Under the pieces are notes generated by a model that was not told the origin of the DNA, made no database searches, and saw nothing but the letters and a program-made list of their open reading frames with translations. Below are positions 34,634 through 43,513 of a stretch of 64,000 bases of DNA, piece by piece; positions within the stretch are counted from its first letter, which is position 1; each line of letters begins with the position of its first letter. The translations under genes were made by a program, and so were the position numbers. Source of the stretch: DASQZT01 sp963728965 (lineage in GTDB: Bacteria; Acidobacteriota; Terriglobia; Bryobacterales; Bryobacteraceae); assembly GCA_963728965.1 (NCBI GenBank), contig CAVSMH010000012.1, forward strand, positions 558,001 through 622,000. The letters are read 5' to 3'.

Positions 34634-36028
34634 TCAATCTTTTTCCGCGATCCGGACCAGGCTCTCCGCGGCTGTACCATTCACCACAGCCGCCGCTTCC
34701 TCGGCGGTGAAGCTCTCCACTTTGGCGGAAATATTCATCGAGCAGAATTTCGGTCCGCACATGGAGCAGAAGTGTGCGTCCTTGAACCCTTCTTCGGGGA
34801 GGGTCTCGTCGTGCATCGATCGCGCCGTTTCGGGGTCGAGCGACAGATCGAACTGGCGGTTCCAGTCGAAGCGGTAGCGCGCCCGGGACAGCTCGTCGTC
34901 GCGATTGCGCGCGCCGGGGCGGTGACGGGCGACATCGGCGGCATGGGCCGCAATCTTGTAAGCAATGATGCCGGCTTTCACATCGTCGCGGTCCGGAAGG
35001 CCGAGGTGCTCTTTGGGAGTGACGTAGCAGAGCATGGAAGCGCCGTACCAGCCGATCATGGCCGCGCCGATGGCGGAAGTGATGTGGTCGTAGCCCGGCG
35101 CAATGTCGGTCACCAGCGGGCCCAGGGTGTAGAACGGCGCCTCGAAACACATCTCCTCTTCTTTGCGGACCTGAAGCTCGATCTGGTCCATGGGAATGTG
35201 CCCCGGGCCTTCGATCATGACCTGGACGTCGTACTCCCATGCCTTCTTGGTGAGCTCGCCCAGCGTTTTCAGCTCGGCAAATTGCGCCTCGTCGCTGGCG
35301 TCGGCCACGCTGCCCGGACGCAGTCCGTCGCCGAGCGAGAAGCTCACATCGTACTTCTGAAAGATCTTGCAGATATCTTCGAAGCACTCGTAGAGCATGT
35401 TCTGCTTGTGATTCTTCACCATCCACTCGGCCAGGATGGAGCCGCCGCGGCTGACGATGCCGGTGATGCGCCTGGTGGTCAGGGGGATGTACTGCACGAG
35501 CACCCCGGCGTGGATGGTCATGTAGTCCACGCCCTGCTGGGCCTGCTCCTCGATCACTTCGAGCATCACCTGGCGGCTGAGGTCCTCGACCCGCCGCACC
35601 CGCGATAGCGCCTCATAGATGGGAACGGTGCCGATGGGTACGGGCGATGCGCCGATGATCGCCTTGCGGATGGCAGGAATATCGCCACCGGTAGAGAGGT
35701 CCATGACGGTGTCGGCGCCGTACTTCACCGAATAGCGGAGTTTTTCGAGCTCCCCTTCAATGTTCGACAAAACGGAGGAATTGCCGATGTTCGAGTTGAT
35801 CTTGCAGTTCGAGGCCACGCCGATGCACATCGGCTCCAGGTTGGGGTGATTGATATTGGCGGGAATGATCATTCGTCCCCGAGCCACCTCGGAGCGGACC
35901 AACTCCGGAGAGAGACTCTCGCGTTGGGCGATGTAGTGCATCTCCTCGGTAATGACGCCCCCCCGGGCATAATGCATCTGGGTGCGGATTTTGTCGTTAC
36001 TTCGTTTTGCTACCCACTCTGTGCGCAT
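34634..36028 (-). CDS. thiC: Phosphomethylpyrimidine synthase (radical SAM)
   Basis: 464 residues. ThiC rearranges aminoimidazole ribotide into HMP phosphate for thiamine synthesis. Landmarks are MHYARGGVITEEMHYIA, NINHPNLEPMCIG, GNSSVLSNIEGELEKLRYS, the VMIEGPGHIPMDQIE segment and the C-terminal CSMCGPKFCSM cluster (C-x2-C-x4-C) that holds the 4Fe-4S centre. Length is that of the short bacterial form. I see no THI-box riboswitch in the 150 bases upstream; instead there is an 18-residue lysine-rich frame and a GC-rich stem region. Confidence 0.95.
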   Translation of the reverse strand: MRTEWVAKRSNDKIRTQMHYARGGVITEEMHYIAQRESLSPELVRSEVARGRMIIPANINHPNLEPMCIGVASNCKINSNIGNSSVLSNIEGELEKLRYSVKYGADTVMDLSTGGDIPAIRKAIIGASPVPIGTVPIYEALSRVRRVEDLSRQVMLEVIEEQAQQGVDYMTIHAGVLVQYIPLTTRRITGIVSRGGSILAEWMVKNHKQNMLYECFEDICKIFQKYDVSFSLGDGLRPGSVADASDEAQFAELKTLGELTKKAWEYDVQVMIEGPGHIPMDQIELQVRKEEEMCFEAPFYTLGPLVTDIAPGYDHITSAIGAAMIGWYGASMLCYVTPKEHLGLPDRDDVKAGIIAYKIAAHAADVARHRPGARNRDDELSRARYRFDWNRQFDLSLDPETARSMHDETLPEEGFKDAHFCSMCGPKFCSMNISAKVESFTAEEAAAVVNGTAAESLVRIAEKD

Positions 36029-36096
36029 GATGACTCCTGTAGGCTGCGGGACGATCCGGCCGGGTTGCCTCCCGGGCCAGGCCCGACCGGTGCGAT

Positions 36097-36153
36097 TTAC
36101 TTTTTCTTCTTGGGCTTTTTGGTTTCCTTCTTGGGGCTTCTGTCTTTCGCCAT
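36097..36153 (-). CDS. 18-residue lysine-rich micro-protein upstream of thiC
   Basis: The frame reads MAKDRSPKKETKKPKKKK. A GGGAGG ribosome site lies four bases before the ATG, better than those of many neighbours. Half of the residues are Lys, so it could bind RNA or DNA, but no function is known. It lies 68 bases before thiC on the same strand and just beyond the end of the glycosyltransferase gene. It might be an upstream frame that controls thiC rather than a protein that acts on its own. Confidence 0.55.
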   Translation of the reverse strand: MAKDRSPKKETKKPKKKK

Positions 36154-36174
36154 GAATCCTCCCTTACGTTGAGA

Positions 36175-37365
36175 TTATAATCCCCGAATACTGCCCGAAG
36201 TGGAAGACCGGCCGTCGACCGGGCGGCGGCGCCACTCCGGCCGCCGGTGCAGGTGATACCGGTAGCCGCGCCATTCGATGGCATTGCCGAAGGCCGACGA
36301 TATCAGGGCGGCCAGCCACAGCCAGGTGGCGAGCGGCACCCACATGGCGTGCACCCACGAATGGCGCCGGAACCACGCCTCGCAATCCGGCAGAGCGGCG
36401 CGGGCCACGATGGCGCGGTTGTAGGCCTTGAGCATCCCCGGCGAGAGCTGCGCGATCAGCGCCCACTCGGCTAGGCGGCTGCCGGCGATCGAAGCCGCGA
36501 GCGAAGCCGTCATGCCGCCGCAATAGAAAATGTGTGCGGCCAGGGCGGGCCACCAGAGGCGGGGTTGATAGGTGCGCGTGATGAGCATCTGGCGGCGCAT
36601 CCAGGAGAACAGGCGGCGCGCCCCGGTATGCTCATAGCAGGGGGTCAGCGCTCCCGGCGCGTAGGCAATGGTGAGTCCGGCGGCATGGACGGCCGCGGCC
36701 AGTGCGTAGTCGTCGCTGACGGTGTTCTTCCAGAAATCCGGAACGCGCGCGTCGAAGAAGACGAGTTTGCGGATGGCGGTAGCTCCGCCCCAGGCGAACC
36801 GGTTGTCGCCCGGCCCCAGCGTCCCGCAGGCCACCGCGTCCCAAACGCTCCGCAGCAGGCTCCAGAACGTGGGCGGCACGGGTGTGAACCAGCGGAAGCC
36901 GGTGGCGGCGCCTACGCCGGGCTCGGACAGGGGCGCCACCAGGGCGCGCAGCCAGCGCGCCGGCACGCGGCCGTCGGAATCGGCGAATGCCAGCACGTCG
37001 CTGCGTTTGCGCGCGGCGCGGACCGCGGCTTGCAGGTTCTGCACCTTCTCGCCGGTTGCCGGGTCGTCACCGTGAGCCAGCACCACCTTCACGCGGCCTG
37101 GAAGCACGTCCGCCGGAATATCGGCCGCGCTCCGCGCCACTACGATCAGTTCGTAATCGGGATAGTCCAGCGCGGCGAGGGCGGCCAGGTTTTCCCGCAG
37201 GCCTTCATCTTGCCCCTTGACGGGAACGATCACGGTGGCGGGCGGCAGGTGCCCGGGCGGTTCGGCGAGCCTGCGCGCGACGTAGGCGGCCCGCTTCCGC
37301 TCGCCGCGCAGGGACAGCAACGCGAGCAGCAGCGCGGGACCCACGAAGAACCAGTACCAAAACAC
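36175..37365 (-). CDS. GT2 glycosyltransferase, ceramide glucosyltransferase/HpnI-like
   Basis: About 396 residues. One N-terminal membrane helix, the GT2 domain with ATVIVPVKGQDEGLRENL, a DSD metal-binding motif in AFADSDGRVPARWL near residue 130, SDDYALAAAV and RRLFSWMRRQMLITR (the Q/RXXRW-like site), then three or more C-terminal helices. This layout is that of membrane glycosyltransferases that glucosylate ceramide or build N-acetylglucosaminyl hopanoids. A GTG at 37365 is the most likely start; no strong ribosome site is seen. The much longer open frame to 39402 is antisense to a real gene. Diverges from the acyl-CoA synthetase gene. Confidence 0.75.
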   Translation of the reverse strand: MFWYWFFVGPALLLALLSLRGERKRAAYVARRLAEPPGHLPPATVIVPVKGQDEGLRENLAALAALDYPDYELIVVARSAADIPADVLPGRVKVVLAHGDDPATGEKVQNLQAAVRAARKRSDVLAFADSDGRVPARWLRALVAPLSEPGVGAATGFRWFTPVPPTFWSLLRSVWDAVACGTLGPGDNRFAWGGATAIRKLVFFDARVPDFWKNTVSDDYALAAAVHAAGLTIAYAPGALTPCYEHTGARRLFSWMRRQMLITRTYQPRLWWPALAAHIFYCGGMTASLAASIAGSRLAEWALIAQLSPGMLKAYNRAIVARAALPDCEAWFRRHSWVHAMWVPLATWLWLAALISSAFGNAIEWRGYRYHLHRRPEWRRRPVDGRSSTSGSIRGL

Positions 37366-37482
37366 CAGAAGTAGGATAACAGCCGACGGCCGGATCGACT
37401 CGACAGAATGCGCCGGCAGGAGCGTTCGCCGCGGCGCGATCGGCAGGAGCGCGCCCCTCCCGTGGGTTACACTACAAGCGCG

Positions 37483-39333
37483 GTGATCTGGGAGCCTTCG
37501 CGGGAATTCATCGAGCGCACCAATGTCTGGCGCTTCCTGCGCCGCCTCGGCTTCTCCGGCCGCGAAGCGTTTTTGCGATTCAGCCGCGAGGAGCCCGAGC
37601 GTTTCTGGGACGAGCTCATGCGCGAGATGCGCGTCGCCTGGTTCCAGCTCTACCACCAGGTGCTGGACGCCAGCCGCGGTCCCGAGTGGTCGCAATGGTT
37701 TCTCGGCGGCCGCCTCAACATCGCCCACAACTGCCTCGACCGCTGGGCCGACTCCGGCCGCACCGCCTGCCTCTGGGAAGGCGAAAACGGCGACACCCGC
37801 AGCCTCGACTTTCACGAACTGCGCGACCAGGCCAACCGCGTCGCCAACGGCCTCACCGCCTTGGGCCTCGTACCCGGAGATCGCGTAGCCCTGCTCCTGC
37901 CGATGGTTCCCGAACTGCTCGCCATCCTCTACGGTTGTTTCAAGGCCGGTCTCACCGTCGTGCCCATCTTCGCCGGCTTCGGCCCGGGTGCCGTCGCCAC
38001 CCGCCTGGCGGACTCCGGCGCTCGCGTCCTCTTCACTGCCGACCACCTCGAACGCCGCGGCAAACTCCTGCCACTCGCCGCCAAAGTCCCGCCCGGAGTC
38101 GAGCACACCATCGTTCTGCCCTACAAAGGCGGCGATCCCGGCGGCCACCTCGCCTGGCACGACTTCCTGAGCGGCCAGTCCGCCCATGCCCCCACCGCCG
38201 CGCTCGATTCCGAAACCCGCGCCTTCATCCTCTATACCTCCGGCACCACCGGCAAGCCCAAAGGCGCGGTCCACACCCACGCCGGCTGCCTGGCCCAGAT
38301 GGGCAAGGAGATCTGGCTCGGCTTCGACCACCGCCCCGACGACCGGTTCTTCTGGCTCTCCGACATCGGCTGGATGATGGGCCCCTGGACCATCCTCGGT
38401 AATCACCTCTTCGGCGGCACCATCTTTCTCTACGATGGGGCGCCCGATTTCCCCGGCCCCTCGCGCCTCTGGCAGATCATCGAGCGCCACGGCATCACCA
38501 CATTCGGCATCTCGCCGACCGCCATTCGCCTGCTGGCCAAGTCCGCCGCCCAACTCCCGCCCATGCCCTCCCTGCGCCTGCTCGGCTCTACCGGCGAGCC
38601 CTGGGACGAGGCCTCCTGGATGTGGTTCTTCGAGCGCGTGGGACGCCGCCGCTGCCCCATCATCAACATTTCGGGCGGCACCGAAATCGTGGGCTCCTTC
38701 CTGTTCCCTCTCCCCATTCAACCGCTCAAGCCGTGTACGCTCGGCGCTCCGGCCCCCGGCATGGCCACCGAGGTGGTGGATGAAACCGGCACGCCCGTCC
38801 GCGGCCGCAAAGGCTACCTGGTCTGCACCGCGCCCGCCCCGTCCATGACGCGCGGCATCTGGAACGATCCCGCGCGTTACCTCGATACGTACTGGTCCCG
38901 TTTCCCCGGCATGTGGTATCACGGCGACTGGGCCAGCGTCGATGCCGACGGCTACTGGTTCCTGCACGGCCGCGCCGATGAATCCATGAACGTGGCCGGC
39001 CGCAAGGTCGGCCCCGCAGAAGTGGAACAGGCCATCCTGCAGCACCCCGGCGTCGCCGAAGCCGCCGTCATCGGCGTCCCGGACGAGCTCAAGGGCGAAG
39101 CCATCGTGGGCTATGCCGTTGCCAAACCCGGCGCGGCGCTCGATGCGGCCGCCGTGTGCGCCACCGTCGTGGACGTCCTCGGCCCCACCTTCCGCCCCCG
39201 CGAGATCCTGCTCGTCCGCGAGCTTCCCAAAACGCAAAGCGGCAAAATCGTCCGCCGCCTGATGCGCCGGAAATACCTGGGCGAAGAGCTGGGCGACCTC
39301 TCCACGGTAGCCAACCCGTGGGCGCTCGAGTAG
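37483..39333 (+). CDS. AMP-dependent acyl-CoA synthetase
   Basis: 616 residues of the ANL superfamily, which activate a carboxylate with ATP and join it to CoA. The P-loop YTSGTTGKPKGAVHTHAG is near residue 252, WLSDIGWMMGP follows, and the catalytic Lys of PKTQSGKIVRRLMRRKY is near residue 588. The N-terminal region (REFIERTNVWRFLRRLGFSG) is not that of a short acetyl-CoA synthetase, so the substrate is open. The GTG at 37483 is preferred to an upstream in-frame Met at 37408, whose extension is Arg-rich. Codons end strongly in C. Confidence 0.85.
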   Translation: MIWEPSREFIERTNVWRFLRRLGFSGREAFLRFSREEPERFWDELMREMRVAWFQLYHQVLDASRGPEWSQWFLGGRLNIAHNCLDRWADSGRTACLWEGENGDTRSLDFHELRDQANRVANGLTALGLVPGDRVALLLPMVPELLAILYGCFKAGLTVVPIFAGFGPGAVATRLADSGARVLFTADHLERRGKLLPLAAKVPPGVEHTIVLPYKGGDPGGHLAWHDFLSGQSAHAPTAALDSETRAFILYTSGTTGKPKGAVHTHAGCLAQMGKEIWLGFDHRPDDRFFWLSDIGWMMGPWTILGNHLFGGTIFLYDGAPDFPGPSRLWQIIERHGITTFGISPTAIRLLAKSAAQLPPMPSLRLLGSTGEPWDEASWMWFFERVGRRRCPIINISGGTEIVGSFLFPLPIQPLKPCTLGAPAPGMATEVVDETGTPVRGRKGYLVCTAPAPSMTRGIWNDPARYLDTYWSRFPGMWYHGDWASVDADGYWFLHGRADESMNVAGRKVGPAEVEQAILQHPGVAEAAVIGVPDELKGEAIVGYAVAKPGAALDAAAVCATVVDVLGPTFRPREILLVRELPKTQSGKIVRRLMRRKYLGEELGDLSTVANPWALE

Positions 39334-39496
39334 TTGTAAAACGTCCGCGATAGCCGGTGACATCCCGCTCCCCCGTCCGTCTACCCGGAATGCGCTCCGC
39401 ACTCGGGGAGGTGGTCTACGGGCTGCGTCTCCTTCGCCCGCGGCGGTCCGCGGATTCGCGCTAGAATCAATTCATACCCCAGGCGTAAGTGTTTTC
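39334..39496. other. Non-coding spacer with an imperfect hairpin
   Basis: The spacer contains CCCGGAATGCG-CTC-CGCACTCGGGG (39384-39408), a hairpin with two mismatches that may end the synthetase transcript although no U-run follows. I looked for a SAM, SAH or cobalamin riboswitch in front of the methionine-cycle gene and saw none. Confidence 0.4.
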
Positions 39497-41365
39497 ATGA
39501 CTACAGCTACCAGTGCCCGTGCCCAGGAATTTCGCGACCAGTTATCCCGCCGTGTCATGGTGGCGGACGGAGCCATGGGCACCATGCTCTACTCGCGCGG
39601 TGTGTTCATTAACCGCTGCTTCGATGAACTCAACCTGTCTCAGCCCGACCTGGTACGCCAGATCCATCAGGAGTATGCCAAGGCCGGCGCCGAGATCCTC
39701 GAGACCAACACCTACGGCGCCAGCCGCCCGCGGCTCGCCGCCTTCGGCTTCGGTGACCGGGTTCGCGACATCAACCGCGCCGCGGTCCGCCTCGCTCGCG
39801 AGGCCGCCCGGGATGGCGCATTCGTGGCGGGGGCGTTGGGACCGCTCGGCGTGCATATCGAGCCGCTCGGCCCCACCTCTTACGCCGAAGCCCGCGAGGC
39901 CTTCGGCGAGCAGATCCAAGCCCTGCTCGAAGGCGGCATCGACCTCCTCATCCTCGAAACCTTCGGCAATCTCGATGAACTGCGCGAAGCCGTCCTCGCC
40001 GCGCGCGATGTCGCCGGCAACGACCTCGCCGTCATCGCCCAGGTGACCATCGACGATTTCGGCTACCTGCCCGGCGGAACCGACACCGAGACCTTCACCC
40101 GCACCATGGATTCCTGGCCCGTGGACGTCATCGGGCTGAACTGCTCGGTAGGCCCCAAGGCCACGCTCGAAACCATCGAGCGTATGATGCAGTTCTCCTC
40201 CAAGCCGATGAGCGCCATGCCCAATGCCGGTCTGCCCATGCGGATCGAGGGGCGCAACATATATCTGTGCTCCCCCGAGTACATGGCGCAGTATGCGCGC
40301 CGGCTTTTGTGGGCCGGGGTCAAAGTGATCGGCGGATGCTGCGGCACCACGCCCGACCACATCAAGCTCATCCGCTCCGAAACCCGCTCGCTCGCGCCCG
40401 GCCGCAAACACCTCGCCGTCACCGTCGAAGAGCCCCAGGTGAAGGCGCACGCGCTCGAGCCCGTGCCCATGGCGCGCAAATCCAAGCTGGGCGCCAAGCT
40501 GGCGGAAGGCAAGTTCGTCTCCTTCGTGGAGATCCTTCCGCCGCGCGGCACCGACGCTTCCCGCGAGATCGACGGCGCCCGCCAGTGCGCCGCCCACGGC
40601 ATCGACTGCATCAACGTGCCCGACGGCCCGCGCGCCAGCGCCCGCATGAGCGCCCAGGTCACCTGCCAGCTCATCCAGCAGCAGGCCGGTATCGAGGCCG
40701 TCAACCACTTCTGCTGCCGCGACCGCAACATTCTCGGCATTCAATCGGAATTGCTGGGCGCCCATATGGCAGGGGTCCGCAACCTCATCTGCATTACCGG
40801 CGATCCGCCCCGCATGGGCTCCTACCCGGACGCCACCGCGGTTTTCGACGTGGACGCCATCGGCCTCGTCAACATCGTGCGCAACCTCAACCACGGACTC
40901 GATATCGGCGGCAATCCCATGGGCTCGCAGGCGGCGCTGCTCATCGGCGTCGGCGCCAACCCCGGCGCTCCGAATATGGATGAAGAGATCCGCCGCTTCG
41001 AGTGGAAAGTCGAAGCCGGAGCCGAATACGTGGTGACCCAGCCGGTGTTCGATCTCGATCTGCTGGAACAGTTCCTGAAACGCATCGAACGCGTCAAGAT
41101 CCCCGTGGTGTGCGGCATCTGGCCGCTTACCAGCTTCCGGAACGCCGAATTCATGGTCAACGAACTGCGCGTCCCCGTGCCCGAAGAGTTCATGGGCCGG
41201 ATGCGCCGCGTCGATAACGCCGAACGGGCGCGCCAGGAGGGTGTGGCCATCGCCCGCGAGATGGTGGTTCGGGTGCATTCCATGGTACAGGGCGTACAAT
41301 TAAGTGCGCCCTTTGGCCGCTACCAGATGGCCCTCGACGTGGCGGAGGCCATCGGCGCACGCTAA
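39497..41365 (+). CDS. Bifunctional homocysteine S-methyltransferase/methylenetetrahydrofolate reductase
   Basis: 622 residues in two domains like YitJ of Bacillus. The first ~300 residues are a Zn-dependent homocysteine methyltransferase (MVADGAMGTMLY, GLNCSVGP and the Zn ligands in GGCCGTTPDH near residue 280). From about residue 330 a MetF-type reductase begins (FVSFVEILPPRGTDASREID, ICITGDPPRMGSYPD, QPVFDLDLLEQFL). The first domain moves a methyl group to homocysteine; the second supplies methyl-THF. A fusion of both steps in one chain is known, and this looks complete. Confidence 0.93.
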   Translation: MTTATSARAQEFRDQLSRRVMVADGAMGTMLYSRGVFINRCFDELNLSQPDLVRQIHQEYAKAGAEILETNTYGASRPRLAAFGFGDRVRDINRAAVRLAREAARDGAFVAGALGPLGVHIEPLGPTSYAEAREAFGEQIQALLEGGIDLLILETFGNLDELREAVLAARDVAGNDLAVIAQVTIDDFGYLPGGTDTETFTRTMDSWPVDVIGLNCSVGPKATLETIERMMQFSSKPMSAMPNAGLPMRIEGRNIYLCSPEYMAQYARRLLWAGVKVIGGCCGTTPDHIKLIRSETRSLAPGRKHLAVTVEEPQVKAHALEPVPMARKSKLGAKLAEGKFVSFVEILPPRGTDASREIDGARQCAAHGIDCINVPDGPRASARMSAQVTCQLIQQQAGIEAVNHFCCRDRNILGIQSELLGAHMAGVRNLICITGDPPRMGSYPDATAVFDVDAIGLVNIVRNLNHGLDIGGNPMGSQAALLIGVGANPGAPNMDEEIRRFEWKVEAGAEYVVTQPVFDLDLLEQFLKRIERVKIPVVCGIWPLTSFRNAEFMVNELRVPVPEEFMGRMRRVDNAERARQEGVAIAREMVVRVHSMVQGVQLSAPFGRYQMALDVAEAIGAR

Positions 41366-41379
41366 GATCGCATTCAATA

Positions 41380-42018
41380 ATGGCTACCGACCTGGTTGAG
41401 ATCAGCCTCGAACAGCCCCAGACCGAAGCCCTGGAGCGGGCCGCCGCCGCCGTGCGCCGCGGCAAAGTGGTCGCCATCCCCACCGACGCGCTGTACACGC
41501 TGGTGGCCGACCCCTTCAATCTACGCGCCGTGACCCAGGTTTTCAAAGCGAAAGGGCGCGAGCCCCACCGGTCGCTGCCCATTCTGGTTCGCGACATCGT
41601 GATGGCCGAAGAGCTTGCCGGCGAGCTCAACAACCGCTTCTTCATCCTGGCGCGCCGGTTCTGGCCCGGCCCCCTCACCATCATCGTTCCGGCTTCGGCG
41701 AAAGTGCCCTTGAAGGTCACCGGAAACACCGGCCGGCTGGCGCTCCGGCAAGCGAAGTCGAGTGTCGCCGACGGACTGCTCGCCGCCCTCAATCAGCCGC
41801 TCATCTCCACCAGCGCCAATATCTCCGGGCATCCCACCTGCCGCAGCGGTATCGAAGTCTTCGGCATGATGGACGGCCGCGTGGACCTGGTGCTCGATGG
41901 CGGCGTTTGCTCCGGCCCGGGCGCCACCACGGTGGATATCACCGAGCCCTACTGGCGCCTCATCCGCACCGGCGTCATCGAGGAAAAGGAAATCGCCGAC
42001 TGCCTGCAGCCGTCGTGA
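41380..42018 (+). CDS. L-threonylcarbamoyladenylate synthase (Sua5/YrdC/TsaC family)
   Basis: 212 residues. The family makes the threonylcarbamoyl-AMP used for t6A tRNA modification. The landmarks AIPTDALYTLVADPFN, KAKGREPHRSLPILV (KxRxxxxP-like), LARRFWPGPLTIIVPAS and ISTSANISGHP are present. The usual TET of the YrdC core is TDA here, a mild deviation. It starts 14 bases after the MTHFR fusion and is followed closely by trxB. Confidence 0.9.
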   Translation: MATDLVEISLEQPQTEALERAAAAVRRGKVVAIPTDALYTLVADPFNLRAVTQVFKAKGREPHRSLPILVRDIVMAEELAGELNNRFFILARRFWPGPLTIIVPASAKVPLKVTGNTGRLALRQAKSSVADGLLAALNQPLISTSANISGHPTCRSGIEVFGMMDGRVDLVLDGGVCSGPGATTVDITEPYWRLIRTGVIEEKEIADCLQPS

Positions 42019-42067
42019 ACGCCGCATCCATCCGGTCGTGATACCCTGAATTTTCGATTTCAAGCGC

Positions 42068-42991
42068 ATGCACAACGTTGTAATCATGGGCTCCGGCTGT
42101 GCCGGTAACACCGCCGCCATCTACACCGCCCGAGCCAATCTGAAGCCGATCGTGATTGCCGGCCATGAGGCCGGCGGGCAGCTTTCCCTCACCACCCTCG
42201 TCGAAAATTTCCCCGGCTTTCCCGAAGGCATCAACGGTCCCGACCTGGTCGAGAACATCCGCAAACAGGCCGAGAATTTCGGCGCCACATACGTCCACGG
42301 CTCGGTGGTCGATACCGATCTCACCGTCCGGCCTTTCCGCTTGAGCATCGACGGCGAGTGGATCGAAACCCGCACCCTGATCGTCGCATCCGGCGCTTCG
42401 GCGCGATGGCTGGGCCTGGATGCCGAGCAGAAACTCATCGGCCACGGCGTCAGTTCCTGCGCCACTTGCGACGGCTTTTTCTACCGCGGCAAGAGCATCA
42501 TGGTGATCGGCGGCGGCGATTCCGCCATGGAGGAGGCCAACTTCCTCACCCGCTTCGGCCGCGAGGTCACCCTGGTGCACCGCAGGGAGGAGTTTCGCGC
42601 TTCCAAAATCATGCTGGACCGCGCGCGGCACAATCCCAAAATCCGCTTCCTCCCCAACACCGTGGTCGACGATATCTTCGACGTCTCGCAGCAGGTCGTG
42701 ACCGGCGTGCGCCTACGCAACCTCAAGACCGGCGAGATGTGGGATCAGGACGTGGACGGCTTTTTCGTCGCTATCGGCCATATCCCCAATACCAGGGTCT
42801 TCAAAGGCCAGATCGAAACCGATCCCGATGGCTATATTCTTTCCAAAGGCGGCGCCCGTACCAACATCCCGGGGGTCTTCCACGCCGGCGACGTGCAGGA
42901 TCGCATCTACCGGCAAGCCATCACCGCCGCCGGCGCCGGCTGCATGGCCGCCATCGAAGCCGAACGGTACCTCGAAGCGGAAGGACACTGA
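42068..42991 (+). CDS. trxB: Thioredoxin reductase
   Basis: 307 residues. The FAD-binding start HNVVIMGSGCAGNTAAIYTA, the redox-active SCATCDGFF near residue 131, and the NADPH-binding MVIGGGDSAMEEANFLTRFG and C-terminal VFHAGDVQDRIYRQAITAAG are standard. The usual GSGPAGYTAA is GSGCAGNTAA here, so the Pro and Tyr positions are changed. It starts 49 bases after the Sua5-like gene and RidA follows after three bases. Confidence 0.93.
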   Translation: MHNVVIMGSGCAGNTAAIYTARANLKPIVIAGHEAGGQLSLTTLVENFPGFPEGINGPDLVENIRKQAENFGATYVHGSVVDTDLTVRPFRLSIDGEWIETRTLIVASGASARWLGLDAEQKLIGHGVSSCATCDGFFYRGKSIMVIGGGDSAMEEANFLTRFGREVTLVHRREEFRASKIMLDRARHNPKIRFLPNTVVDDIFDVSQQVVTGVRLRNLKTGEMWDQDVDGFFVAIGHIPNTRVFKGQIETDPDGYILSKGGARTNIPGVFHAGDVQDRIYRQAITAAGAGCMAAIEAERYLEAEGH

Positions 42992-42994
42992 CAC

Positions 42995-43381
42995 ATGATC
43001 GAGCACATCTCTCCTCCGGGCGCGCCTGCTCCGCGCGGCCCCTATTCCCCCGCCGTGCGTGCCGGCGACTGCATCTATGTGGCCGGCCAGATCTCGGTGG
43101 ATCCCGTCACCCAGCAGGTGATCTCGGGCGACGTTCAGGTGGAGACCCGCCAGGTACTCACCAACATCAGGAACATCCTCGAGGGCTGCGGCGCGTCGAT
43201 GAACGATGTGGTCCGCTGCGGTGTGTACCTCGTCAACGCGGCCGATTTCAAGCCGATGAACGAGGTCTACGCCGAGTTCTTCGGCGAAGCCAGGCCCGCG
43301 CGCACCACCATCATCGTCGCCGCGCTTCCGCTCAAAGACGCCAAAGTCGAAATCGACGCCATCGCTTACAAACCCAGATAG
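42995..43381 (+). CDS. RidA family protein (YjgF/UK114)
   Basis: 128 residues: RGPYSPAVRAGDCIYVAGQI, ILEGCGASMNDVVRCGVYL and EARPARTTIIVAALPLKDA are the family signature, including the Arg that binds the carboxylate of enamine or imine intermediates. RidA enzymes deaminate reactive 2-aminoacrylate produced by PLP enzymes. Begins three bases after trxB. Confidence 0.92.
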   Translation: MIEHISPPGAPAPRGPYSPAVRAGDCIYVAGQISVDPVTQQVISGDVQVETRQVLTNIRNILEGCGASMNDVVRCGVYLVNAADFKPMNEVYAEFFGEARPARTTIIVAALPLKDAKVEIDAIAYKPR

Positions 43382-43513
43382 TCCCCCCTCGGGAATCGCC
43401 TCGCCCGGCCTGTCCGCCAGTCCTCCCGGAAGTCCGGTTCCGCACGTACGCCCACCCACCGCGCGGCTGTTCGGCGCCACGCCCGTTTACAGTGAAATTA
43501 TGAGGGGACCGCA

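Noticed and set aside
36175..39402. A minus-strand open frame of 1075 codons spanning the acyl-CoA synthetase gene
   Set aside because: Only the first part (36175-37365) has glycosyltransferase motifs; the rest is antisense to a gene with clear ANL motifs and shows the Gly/Ala/Val-rich shadow composition.
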